12,598 nucleotides of DNA from Cyanobacteria bacterium Co-bin13 (GTDB taxonomy: Bacteria > Cyanobacteriota > Cyanobacteriia > Phormidesmidales > Phormidesmidaceae), in the NCBI GenBank assembly GCA_014534385.1, contig JACVRP010000061.1, positions 1-12,598 of the forward strand. Direction: 5' to 3'. Shown piece by piece: positions 5,955-12,598 of this stretch. The notes below the pieces were generated by a model that was not told the origin of the DNA, did no database searches, and saw nothing but the letters and a program-made list of their open reading frames with translations. A program made the translations under genes and the position numbers. Numbering within the stretch: the first letter of the stretch is position 1; every line of letters begins with the position of its first letter.

Positions 5955-7053
5955 GCTCTGCCCGCAGGCTGCCCCGCTTCATCTGCTCTCGTTCTATGGC
6001 CTCAAACAGGGCCTGGAAATTGCCCTCGCCAAAGCCCTGGGCCAGCCGGAGCGTGCTTCCCTGCCAAAACCGCTGCCGCTCAATCACCTCAAAAAAGAAC
6101 GTAGGCAGCCCAAAAACGGGCTGGGTGAAGGTTTGCAGCAGACAGTTTTGGGGCAGACCCGGCGACCAGTCTAGCAAGATCTGGTGGGCCTGCACGGCTT
6201 CTAAGTCGGCTGCAATTTTGCCCCACTCTGGGCGCTGAATCAGCTCCTCGTAGTAGGTCGGAGGCACTTCTAGAAAAGCCAGCCCTAGCTGCCGCAGGGC
6301 CGTGACGGTTTTGACAATATCAGGGGTGCGTAGGGCCACATGCTGAATGCCTGCGCCCCGATGGTGGGTGAGAAATTCCTGAATTTGGGAGTTGGGCGTG
6401 CCCGGCTCGTTAATTGGGATCTGGGCCTGCCCTTCTGGGTGGCTAAGAACATAGCTTTGCAGGCCAGAGTGAGCCGTTTCAATGACAAACTGCTGCTGCC
6501 GCTGAAATCCCAAGACCGCTTCGTACCAGGCTGCGGCAGGTTCTAAATCGCCCCTGTAGACGTTGAGCACAGCATGGTCAATGGCTGTGACGGTGCTGGC
6601 AACTTGGCTGGGCTCGAGACTCTGAGCCGGAACCTGGGGCAGCCACGGCAGCAGATACCAGGGACCGTGGCGCTCAATCAGCGTGTGGCGCAGCGAACCC
6701 CAACCCTGAATCTGGCACCAGCGGAAGTGGCCTTCGGGCCGGGTAACGGTCTGAATCGGCTGGCACAGGCTGCCGCCCCGACGCAAAACTCGCCCGACCA
6801 CCCGCTCGAGATCGGTGACGCGAAAAGCCAGGTCGCCCAGACCATTGGGGTGAGCAGACAGATAGGTTGCGATCGCATTGTCTTCTCCCAGCGGCGCTGA
6901 CAGCAAAATCGACACCTGCCCCAAGCTCAGCAGGCTGCGAAAAACCTGGTCATCTTGCCAGGTCACTACTCGGCGACAGCCGCAGTGGTGGACAAACCAC
7001 TCCCGCCAGGCGACCCCATCATCAACGTAAAAATGTAAGTGATCGATATCCAT
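5935..7053 (-). CDS. hpd: 4-hydroxyphenylpyruvate dioxygenase, 372 aa
   Basis: Fe(II) enzyme (VOC fold) that converts 4-hydroxyphenylpyruvate and O2 to homogentisate and CO2; in cyanobacteria this feeds tocopherol synthesis, while plastoquinone is made by a different route. The N-terminal VOC half (about 1-140) is diverged and mainly structural. The catalytic C-terminal half (about 155-365) shows all three iron ligands in their expected places: H160 (AIDHAVLNV), H238 (GIQHVALRT) and E322 (FFFEVIER). The substrate-loop motif QIPINEP (211-217) and the C-terminal signature GFGEGNFQALFEAIEREQ (340-357) are typical of HPPD. Length is slightly above the compact cyanobacterial form. The ATG at 7051-7053 has only a weak upstream GAAG/AGG. 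It overlaps the CPP1-like gene tail to tail by 20 bp, so no separate terminator fits between them. No tocopherol-pathway neighbour is present; it looks monocistronic. Confidence 0.94.
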   Translation of the reverse strand: MDIDHLHFYVDDGVAWREWFVHHCGCRRVVTWQDDQVFRSLLSLGQVSILLSAPLGEDNAIATYLSAHPNGLGDLAFRVTDLERVVGRVLRRGGSLCQPIQTVTRPEGHFRWCQIQGWGSLRHTLIERHGPWYLLPWLPQVPAQSLEPSQVASTVTAIDHAVLNVYRGDLEPAAAWYEAVLGFQRQQQFVIETAHSGLQSYVLSHPEGQAQIPINEPGTPNSQIQEFLTHHRGAGIQHVALRTPDIVKTVTALRQLGLAFLEVPPTYYEELIQRPEWGKIAADLEAVQAHQILLDWSPGLPQNCLLQTFTQPVFGLPTFFFEVIERQRFWQGSTLRLAQGFGEGNFQALFEAIEREQMKRGSLRAEPISESC

Positions 7054-7335
7054 GCGCCTGTCTTCGCCCGTTTGCAGTCAAAACCCTGGCCTTACGAATC
7101 TGTAAATGCGCTAAAAAGCTACCTGAGCTGCTGAAAGGCCGCTCCCGCCACGATCCCCAGACTGGCGAGTATTATGAGGCAGATTTGACCGCCAAAGGTC
7201 TATCCATAGGAAGTTTTCGCTGAAAAAGGCTGAACTCTGTCCTTGCAGGACAAGTGCTCCCGCTTGCAGTATGCCAGATCGGCGAGCGTTCGCGGCACTT
7301 GGGGGTAATGGGGGAGCTAGCTCCCCATCTCCCGT
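7054..7335. other. Intergenic region upstream of hpd
   Basis: 282 bp between the start of hpd and the end of the next minus-strand gene. It must contain the hpd promoter, but I see no convincing pair of -35/-10 boxes; a minus-strand TTGACT about 25 bp before the hpd start (complement of 7077-7082) has no matching -10. It contains a perfect dyad TGTCCT-TGC-AGGACA (7238-7252) and the palindrome at 7311-7326. Confidence 0.5.
7311..7326 (-). terminator. Possible terminator: GC-rich palindrome
   Basis: GGGGAGCTAGCTCCCC is a perfect 16-bp palindrome that can fold as a 6-bp GC-rich stem with a CTAG loop; with one bulged G the stem extends to include AT pairs (ATG...CAT). It lies 9 bp beyond the stop codon of the 268-aa gene on its transcribed strand. 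There is no U-run, as is common for cyanobacterial 3' hairpins, so it could equally be an RNA-stabilising end or a protein-binding palindrome. Confidence 0.45.
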
Positions 7336-8142
7336 CTACCTCCCGACGCCAGCCCCCCCGGCAACGGGCGCAATAACGGCAATTACCTGATCAGCGTTTT
7401 GAGCCTGATAGCTGTTAGGGCTGTAGCGGTCCACATGGCGAAACAGGGCAATTGGCTTGACCACCCGGCAGCTAAAAAATTCGACAACCACCTGACCGTC
7501 GGGCAGGGTGACGACCTTGGGAGTGAGGTCTTGAGGCGGGGTGGTGCGCCACTGCCAGTTGGCCTTGGGCGGAACGGCATCGACAAAGCGATGATGGCTC
7601 CAGCGGGCATGGCTGCCAAAGCGGCCAAACTCCCGCAGCTCCCGAAGAAAGATCGAGGCTGACAAAAACGAAGACAGCGAGCCATCGCCCTCTAAGGCCT
7701 CCACCACATTGGGTAAAGCGCCGACTGGGTGGGGCGGGCTGGTACCAGAGGCTGCGATCGCAGCTTCTAGATGCTCGGTAGTGCTCAGCAGTTCGGGTAG
7801 GGCCCAGGTAAGGCCCAGCCCGCCATCGGGCTGGCGCTGCAGGTAGGTCACCAGGCGAATGCCGGCCCTAATCCAGAGGCCGGGCAGCTTAAACAGGGCA
7901 TCTGCCGGATCGACCGTGCTGATATACCAGCGGCCCTCTAAATTGGGAGCCGGAATCGACTCCTCTGGCGGATCGCCTACTCGAAAGAGGTCGCCCAGAG
8001 CGTCTAAGGACTCTGGCTGCAGCCCTTCTGAGTCTGTCGCGGCCAGCAGCGCAGACGGCTCAGCCGCAGGCAGCACCAGCGTTTCGCGAATAAACTGGCT
8101 GACCTTTTGAACGGTAGACAGGGGATATCTCTGAAAAGACAT
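7336..8142 (-). CDS. Hypothetical protein, 268 aa
   Basis: I do not recognise this protein or any catalytic motif in it. The start is the ATG at 8140-8142, with no obvious ribosome binding site. The N-terminus (QRYPLSTVQKVSQFIRETLVL) is a likely amphipathic helix. Around residues 70-115 it has LEGRWYISTVDPADALFKLPG and RAGIRLVTYLQRQPDGGLGLTWALPELL, which look like a folded alpha/beta segment. Residues about 155-200 are rich in aromatic, His and Arg residues (FLRELREFGRFGSHARWSHHRF). A stretch of beta-like sequence follows (KVVTLPDGQVVVEFFSCRVV). The tail is glycine-rich (PVAGGAGVGR). No signal peptide or membrane segment is seen, so it is probably soluble. Codon and amino-acid use match the neighbours, so I believe it is real. 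It has its own 159-bp upstream gap after the oxidoreductase gene and may or may not be co-transcribed with it. Confidence 0.78.
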   Translation of the reverse strand: MSFQRYPLSTVQKVSQFIRETLVLPAAEPSALLAATDSEGLQPESLDALGDLFRVGDPPEESIPAPNLEGRWYISTVDPADALFKLPGLWIRAGIRLVTYLQRQPDGGLGLTWALPELLSTTEHLEAAIAASGTSPPHPVGALPNVVEALEGDGSLSSFLSASIFLRELREFGRFGSHARWSHHRFVDAVPPKANWQWRTTPPQDLTPKVVTLPDGQVVVEFFSCRVVKPIALFRHVDRYSPNSYQAQNADQVIAVIAPVAGGAGVGR

Positions 8143-8301
8143 GAATCACAACCGTTGGAGCTGAATGCACCCGCCTGCCAGTAGAATCAGCCGCTGTGGG
8201 AGGTTTTTTATCCCGGTCAACGGCAGTTCGACTTTGTGCTTTGAAAAGCTACTCTCTCATAGTTCCCAGCTTCAGCCGCAGGGTGCGACCCTTCAAAATT
8301 T

Positions 8302-9396
8302 CTAAACCTCTTGGGGCACGTCAACCCATCTGCTCAAAACACTAGACTGGTGGGCCAGATCCATCAACAGCTGAGAATACACGCCTTCATTCAAAGACGG
8401 AGCCGTGGAGCGACCCCGCGCGATGCCCTCAATCCAGTGATCGACAACCCGCACGAAGGGAGCAATGCGGCCATCGGCATAGGTTTTAGGAAAGGCTAGC
8501 CGCTCTGGAATTGGCAGCTCGGCCAGAGGAGCCCCAGCCTGACTCCCGTAGAGCCTGAAGCCGTGGACATAATCACTCAGGTTGTCGCTGCCCAAAACCA
8601 GCGTGCCCCGATCGCCATAGACCTCCAGCCAATGGCCCCGTCCGCCGTAGGCAACCGAGCTGATAGTGATCTGGCAGGGGGTGCCGTCGGCTAGCTCCAG
8701 CTGCAGGCTGCAGGTGTCATCGGCATCTACGGGCTTGAGTTCCTCGGTGATGGGGTCGGGCCGCTGGGGAATGGCGGTATAGAGCTGGGCGCTGAGCCGC
8801 CGCACTGAACCAAATAGCCAGGCAATATAGTCAAAGGTATGGGAGGCAAAGGCTCCCAGCGCGCCGCCGCCCTGATCTTTGCGGGCGTACCAGTTCCAGG
8901 GACGGCTGGCATCGGCCCGGCCCGGCACCAGCCAATCGACCTTAACCAGGCGCGGCTGGCCCACATACCCCGACTGCAGCAGCTCTGCCAGCTGCTGCCA
9001 GGCAGGCACAAAGCGAAACTCAAAGTCCATGGTGGCGGCCAGCCGGCTGCGGTCGGCTAGCTCGGCCAGGGTTCTGGCTTCGTCTACCGTCAGCGTTGTG
9101 GGCTTTTCTAGAAGCAGGTGCTTGCCCGCCTGCAGCACGGCTCTGGCCTGCTCGTAATGCAGAAAGGGCGGAGTGGCAATGGTGACTGCCTGCACCTCGG
9201 GCAGGGCCAGCAGCTCCTCAAGGGTGGTGCAGGCGTGGGGAATGTCGTGGGCCTGTGCGATCGCACGCCCCTTTTCCCCATCCCGGTGGTACAGTGCCAC
9301 TACCTGAGTCCGGTGATGGGCCTGCAGGCCGGGGATATGCACCTTCTGCCCAAACCCGGTACCGACGACTGCCACGCCAATCGTTGCCTCTGCCAT
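8302..9396 (-). CDS. Gfo/Idh/MocA-family NAD(P)-dependent oxidoreductase, 364 aa
   Basis: A dehydrogenase of the glucose-fructose oxidoreductase / inositol dehydrogenase family, which oxidises or reduces a hydroxyl group on sugars, cyclitols and related compounds. Residues 1-125 are a Rossmann fold with the dinucleotide-binding GTGFGQ (12-17) and the family's EKP motif with its catalytic Lys at 98 (LLLEKPTTL). The C-terminal alpha/beta domain starts near 126 and has GGGALGAFASHTFDYIAWLFG (about 176-196), whose His186 and Asp189 fit the family's HxxD active-site pattern. The length is typical. The ATG at 9394-9396 is supported by AGGA 6 nt upstream on the minus strand. It is divergent from the export operon across 146 bp with tandem repeats, so the two might share regulation. 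No sugar transporter or other enzyme is nearby to indicate the substrate, so I give no symbol. Confidence 0.93.
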   Translation of the reverse strand: MAEATIGVAVVGTGFGQKVHIPGLQAHHRTQVVALYHRDGEKGRAIAQAHDIPHACTTLEELLALPEVQAVTIATPPFLHYEQARAVLQAGKHLLLEKPTTLTVDEARTLAELADRSRLAATMDFEFRFVPAWQQLAELLQSGYVGQPRLVKVDWLVPGRADASRPWNWYARKDQGGGALGAFASHTFDYIAWLFGSVRRLSAQLYTAIPQRPDPITEELKPVDADDTCSLQLELADGTPCQITISSVAYGGRGHWLEVYGDRGTLVLGSDNLSDYVHGFRLYGSQAGAPLAELPIPERLAFPKTYADGRIAPFVRVVDHWIEGIARGRSTAPSLNEGVYSQLLMDLAHQSSVLSRWVDVPQEV

Positions 9397-9422
9397 GCTC
9401 TGTCCTAACTGCTGTTTTGCCC

Positions 9423-9469
9423 CCGTATTTTACGGTACTGGCCCCGTTACGATACTGGCCCCGCTACAA
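9423..9469. promoter_or_regulatory. Dyad plus 17-bp tandem repeats in a divergent promoter region
   Basis: A perfect dyad CCGTA-TTT-TACGG (9423-9435) is followed at once by two tandem 17-bp units, TACTGGCCCCGTTACGA (9436-9452) and TACTGGCCCCGCTACAA (9453-9469), identical at 15 of 17 positions. A partial third copy, GGAACTGGCAC, lies at 9473-9483. All of this falls in the 146-bp gap between the oxidoreductase gene (minus) and the adaptor gene (plus), 27 bp from the first start codon and 73 bp from the second. This arrangement suits a repressor or activator shared by both transcripts, but no known regulator is identified. Confidence 0.45.
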
Positions 9470-9542
9470 ACCGGAACTGGCACTGCTCCATGCACAATTC
9501 AGGCCAATCAGCCCACAATAGAAAAAGTGCTTAACCTTTGTT

Positions 9543-10919
9543 ATGAAATTTCCCTTGATCGGCAAAGTGCGTCGCCCACTGCCCTGGCTGCTGGGGTTAG
9601 CCGCCGCTGGGCTAGTGGTAACGGGGACGGGAACAGCCCTGGTACTGCGTTCCCGCCCGCCTGAGTACGACGTCGCTGCTCTGACAGTACCCGTGGCCGA
9701 GGAAGCACTCACTGTGAGGATTACCGCCAGCGGCAATGTGCAGCCGGTGCAGACGGTCAACCTCAGCCCCAAAACCTCCGGCATCTTAGAGGAACTCTAC
9801 GTGGAGCAGGGCGAAAGCGTTACCGCTGGCCAGCTGATTGCCCGCATGAACAATGAGGACATTCGGGCCCAGCTCCGTCAGAACCAGGCGGCGGTGGCCG
9901 AAGCCGAAGCGCAGCTACAGGAAGTGCTGCGAGGCAGCCGCACTGGGGAGGTTGGCCAAGCCCAGGCAGCCGTCAATGCCGCCGAGGCCCAGGTGCGAGA
10001 TGCCGAGGCCCGCCTCAGCCTGGCCCAAGACCAGCTCAGCCGCAATCAGCAGCTGTTTGAGCGGGGAGCCATCTCAGAAACGGAGCTAGAAAATGCTCGC
10101 CGGGAAAGCCGCAGTGCCCAAGCTGGCTATGAGCAGGCCCAGGCCCGAGTTGAAGAGCTGCAGCAGCGGCTGCAAGATGTGGGGCGGACGCCGGAGCCCG
10201 AGGCCGTAGCCCAGGCCCAGGCTCGCCTGGAGAGGGCGCGCGCCCAAGTGCAGGCAGCCCAGGTCACCCTGGATGACACCCTGATCCGGGCTCCCTTTGA
10301 TGGCGTGATCACCCAGCGGTTTGCCACCCAGGGGGCTTTTGTCACCCCGACCACCTCTGCCTCTGACGCGACCTCCGCCACCTCCACCGCGATCGTGGCT
10401 CTGGCTAGGGATTTGGAAATTTTGGCTGAGGTGCCCGAAGCCGATATCAGCCAGATCCAGGCCGGGCAGCGGGTTGAAATTCGAGCTGACGCCTTTCCCG
10501 AGCAGGTGTTTCAAGGGCAGGTGCGGCTAATTGCCCCCGAAGCCATTGAGCGCCAGAGCGTAACGCTGTTTCAGGTGCGGGTCGAACTGCTCTCGGGTAA
10601 AGATGTTCTGCGCTCCAATATGAACGTCAACGTTGCCTTTATCGGTGACCAGCTGGAAAATGCCCTGGTGGTGCCCACAGTTGCCGTTGTCACGCAGGCG
10701 GGCACAACGGGGGTGCTAGTGCCTGGAGGAAATCGCAACGAGATTCGCTTCCAGGCTGTGACGCTGGGGCCGCAGGTGGGCGACCAGATTCAGGTACTAG
10801 ACGGCCTGCAGCCGGGAGAACGGGTGTTTGTAGACCTGCCGCCGGGCAGGACGCTGGAAAATCTGACCCTGGGCAATGTAGGCCAGGGTAATCGCAACCC
10901 ATCTGAGGAAGGGGAATAG
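9543..10919 (+). CDS. HlyD/MacA-type periplasmic adaptor (membrane fusion) protein, 458 aa
   Basis: The periplasmic adaptor of an export system: it is anchored in the inner membrane and links the permease to an outer-membrane channel of TolC type. A short cationic start (MKFPLIGKVRRP) precedes one membrane segment at about 13-35. Then come the first half of the lipoyl (biotinyl-like) domain at about 70-100 (VNLSPKTSGILEELYVEQGESVTAGQLIA), a long Ala/Gln/Glu-rich coiled-coil hairpin at about 104-245, the second lipoyl half (TLIRAPFDGVITQRF, 246-260), and beta-barrel and membrane-proximal domains to the end. The coiled coil, about 140 residues, is on the long side. The ATG at 9543 lacks a visible ribosome binding site. 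The permease gene starts 3 nt after the stop, so the two form one operon. Cargo is unknown: related systems export peptides, macrolides or lipids. Confidence 0.92.
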   Translation: MKFPLIGKVRRPLPWLLGLAAAGLVVTGTGTALVLRSRPPEYDVAALTVPVAEEALTVRITASGNVQPVQTVNLSPKTSGILEELYVEQGESVTAGQLIARMNNEDIRAQLRQNQAAVAEAEAQLQEVLRGSRTGEVGQAQAAVNAAEAQVRDAEARLSLAQDQLSRNQQLFERGAISETELENARRESRSAQAGYEQAQARVEELQQRLQDVGRTPEPEAVAQAQARLERARAQVQAAQVTLDDTLIRAPFDGVITQRFATQGAFVTPTTSASDATSATSTAIVALARDLEILAEVPEADISQIQAGQRVEIRADAFPEQVFQGQVRLIAPEAIERQSVTLFQVRVELLSGKDVLRSNMNVNVAFIGDQLENALVVPTVAVVTQAGTTGVLVPGGNRNEIRFQAVTLGPQVGDQIQVLDGLQPGERVFVDLPPGRTLENLTLGNVGQGNRNPSEEGE

Positions 10920-10922
10920 CTT

Positions 10923-12146
10923 ATGGATATGCGTGAAAGTCTGCAGATGGCCTTTAAGACCCTGGCAGCCAACCGCATGCGCAGTACCTTGACCATGCTC
11001 GGCATTATCATTGGCAATGCCTCGGTGATTGCCATGGTGGGCATTGGCGAGGGAGCCCAGCGTTTTGTCAATGATGAGCTCGAAACCCTGGGGCCAAACG
11101 TGCTGTTTGTGATTCCAGGCAACCGCCAAACCCGTGAGTTGGGCGGATTGGATGCACCCCGGACGCTGGTGCTCTCAGATGCAGAAGCGATCGCAAGTCA
11201 GGTGCCCTCTGTTGCTGGGGTTGCGCCGGAGTACAGTACTCGCAGCCTGGTCAACGTCGGCAACCGCAACACCAACACCAGCGTCGTCGGCACCAACGAG
11301 GACTTTTTGCTGGTGCGCAGCTTTGAGATGTCCCAGGGCCGCTTCTTTTCGGAGCTGGACATGCGGCGGCGCGGACAGGTCGCCGTTATGGGGGCCACGC
11401 TGGCGGAGCGGCTGTTTGACCAGCAGTCTCCTGTGGGGCAGCAAATTCGGGTAGGCGGTGTGAGCCTTGAAGTAATCGGGGTATTGACTGCCAAGGGCTC
11501 TAACCTGGGCCTGGACTATGACGATGCTGTGCTCACGCCCCTGACCACTATGGCCAGTCGTCTGGTGGGTCAACGCCGCTCGCCCTACGGCATTGAGGTG
11601 TCTTACATCGCAGTGTCAGCCCGCGATCGGGAAAGCATGCAGACCGCTCAGTTTCAGATCACCAACCTGCTGCGCCTGCGCCACAACATTCGGGGCGAAG
11701 ACGACTTCTTCATCAACAGCCAAGACACGCTCCTAAATATTGCCGGGACGATCACAGGCGCTTTGACCCTGCTGCTGGCTGCGATCGCAGGTATTTCCCT
11801 GGTTGTAGGCGGCATCGGCATTATGAACATCATGCTGGTGTCGGTGCGGGAGCGCACTCAGGAAATTGGGCTGCGTAAAGCCATTGGCGCATCTCAGCAG
11901 GATGTGCTGCTGCAGTTTTTAATCGAGGCCATCATTCTGTCTGTGGCGGGTGGCGTAATTGGCACGGTGCTAGGCGCTAGCGGGATTCTGCTGATTAGCA
12001 TCTTTTCGCCCTTCAGCCCTAGCCTGTCAGTCGGGGCGGTGGTGATGGCGGTTAGCGTATCTGGCGGCATTGGCCTGTTCTTTGGCGTGGTGCCGGCTCG
12101 ACAGGCAGCTAAGCTTGATCCCATTGTCGCCCTGCGGAGCGCCTAG
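10923..12146 (+). CDS. MacB/FtsX-type ABC transporter permease, 407 aa
   Basis: The membrane subunit of a MacB-like tripartite ABC exporter. It has the four-helix FtsX layout: helix 1 at about 22-42 (STLTMLGIIIGNASVIAMVG), a large periplasmic (MacB-PCD) domain at about 45-270, and helices 2-4 at about 273-305, 332-362 and 368-392. Between helices 2 and 3 lies the conserved cytoplasmic coupling segment VRERTQEIGLRKAIGAS (308-324), and the C-terminus has the usual PARQAAKLDPIVALR. Unlike E. coli MacB (about 650 aa), it lacks the N-terminal ATPase domain, so it needs a separate ATP-binding protein; none follows in the 450 bp to the window end. The ATG at 10923 has GAGGAAGGGGA in front (about 8-nt spacing), with a second in-frame ATG at 10929. 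It does not resemble DevC as I remember it. Confidence 0.93.
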   Translation: MDMRESLQMAFKTLAANRMRSTLTMLGIIIGNASVIAMVGIGEGAQRFVNDELETLGPNVLFVIPGNRQTRELGGLDAPRTLVLSDAEAIASQVPSVAGVAPEYSTRSLVNVGNRNTNTSVVGTNEDFLLVRSFEMSQGRFFSELDMRRRGQVAVMGATLAERLFDQQSPVGQQIRVGGVSLEVIGVLTAKGSNLGLDYDDAVLTPLTTMASRLVGQRRSPYGIEVSYIAVSARDRESMQTAQFQITNLLRLRHNIRGEDDFFINSQDTLLNIAGTITGALTLLLAAIAGISLVVGGIGIMNIMLVSVRERTQEIGLRKAIGASQQDVLLQFLIEAIILSVAGGVIGTVLGASGILLISIFSPFSPSLSVGAVVMAVSVSGGIGLFFGVVPARQAAKLDPIVALRSA

Positions 12147-12516
12147 GTCTGCCGCTTACGGCCTCACCCTCGTCTAACTCTAATCATCTGGCGCTAGCCA
12201 AAGGCACGGTTGCTGCAGCCGGCCACGCCTTCGGCGCAGTGCGCTGTGTCAGGGCGACAGGCTAAATTTCGTAACGATCCATCTTTAACCGCTTCTTTTT
12301 GAAAGGCTAGCAGGATAGGTTCATGGAACCTTTGGAACATTTTTGGGTCAAATACACAGGAGTTTGCCAGGTTAACCCCCTTAAGCCAGCCTTTTTTGAA
12401 TCCGCTACTGTCTGGCTCTGTTTCGCTTGCCTAAACGCGCTCGCTTAGCTGAAGTGGAAATGGAAAGGCGCTGTTTCGGTTTCTTTTGACTAAGGCTCTA
12501 GGCTGGGGAGTTTAAT
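12147..12516. other. Intergenic region after the permease gene
   Basis: 370 bp with no convincing gene. Just after the permease stop is a small stem GCCG-CTTA-CGGC (12151-12162), and a further GC-rich, self-complementary patch lies at about 12215-12245 (CGCC-TTC-GGCG, then GCGC-AGT-GCGC); neither has a U-run, so a terminator is possible but unproven. A perfect dyad AGGTTC-ATG-GAACCT is at 12317-12331 and a GGTTAACC palindrome near 12370; these may be operators of the next gene. A 41-codon frame from 12323 begins inside the dyad and has no ribosome binding site, so I do not call it. Confidence 0.5.
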
Positions 12517-12598
12517 TTGGCAGTTCTGTCAGCCCTTCCCTGGGTACAACCGCATCTACCTGCCATGCAAACCTTAGAGTATCTGCTTGCCCCCTACG
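12517..12598 (+). CDS. Possible 5' end of a gene cut by the window edge
   Basis: An open frame runs to the window end. A TTG at 12517 has GGGGAG 6 nt upstream (12505-12510), which is ideal spacing for a ribosome binding site. It would encode MAVLSALPWVQPHLP followed by AMQTLEYLLAPY. An ATG in the same frame lies at 12565 without a ribosome binding site. I do not recognise the sequence, and the visible part does not look like the N-terminus of an ABC ATPase. With only 27 codons visible this is tentative. Confidence 0.35.
   Translation, partial: MAVLSALPWVQPHLPAMQTLEYLLAPY

Noticed and set aside
7100..7223. Coding-like plus-strand stretch (KGRSRHDPQTGEYYEAD...) upstream of hpd
   Set aside because: No start codon or ribosome binding site nearby; the frame is open only because it continues from the antisense of hpd. 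Could be a gene remnant, but support is too thin.
12323..12448. 41-codon frame starting in the AGGTTC-ATG-GAACCT dyad
   Set aside because: Too short, no ribosome binding site, and the ATG is the loop of a palindrome.

Overview
The window reads as ordinary chromosome of a GC-rich cyanobacterium, probably filamentous. Three things point there: nine copies of the HIP1 octamer GCGATCGC (about 0.2 expected by chance), protein families that are mainly cyanobacterial (HetZ, the CPP1-like J-like membrane protein), and a tocopherol-type 4-hydroxyphenylpyruvate dioxygenase. I see no rRNA, tRNA, CRISPR array, transposase, phage or integrase gene.

Layout. 1-448: a small unrecognised ORF (99-386, +). 449-2182 (-): a bacterial dynamin-like GTPase. 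2183-2660: a gene-free divergent region holding a perfect 11-bp inverted repeat. 2661-3881 (+): a HetZ-family regulator. 3878-3977: a 100-bp element with 23-bp imperfect terminal inverted repeats; it supplies the hetZ stop codon and separates hetZ from the convergent response regulator. 3988-4698 (-): an OmpR/PhoB-type response regulator. 4699-5345: a 647-bp divergent region with three TTCTCT repeats at exact 11-bp phase. 5346-5954 (+): a CPP1-like membrane protein, overlapping tail to tail by 20 bp with hpd (5935-7053, -). 7336-8142 (-): an unrecognised 268-aa protein. 8302-9396 (-): a Gfo/Idh/MocA oxidoreductase. 9397-9542: a short divergent promoter region with 17-bp tandem repeats. 9543-12146 (+): a two-gene export operon (periplasmic adaptor plus MacB/FtsX-type permease) with no ATPase gene in view. 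12147-12598: mostly gene-free, with a possible truncated CDS starting at 12517.

How the genes work together: only the adaptor/permease pair is clearly an operon (3-nt gap). The others look like single transcription units, often divergent or convergent. CPP1-like protein and HPPD both touch pigment or antioxidant chemistry at the thylakoid (chlorophyll synthesis, tocopherol), but their tail-to-tail arrangement argues against co-transcription. I found no clear new multi-gene system. The observations most worth a second look are non-coding: the inverted-repeat element fused to the end of hetZ, the helically phased repeats upstream of the response regulator, the tandem repeats between the oxidoreductase and the exporter, and the hairpin upstream of hetZ. 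The 'orphan' MacB-type permease without its ATPase is the main gene-level oddity.
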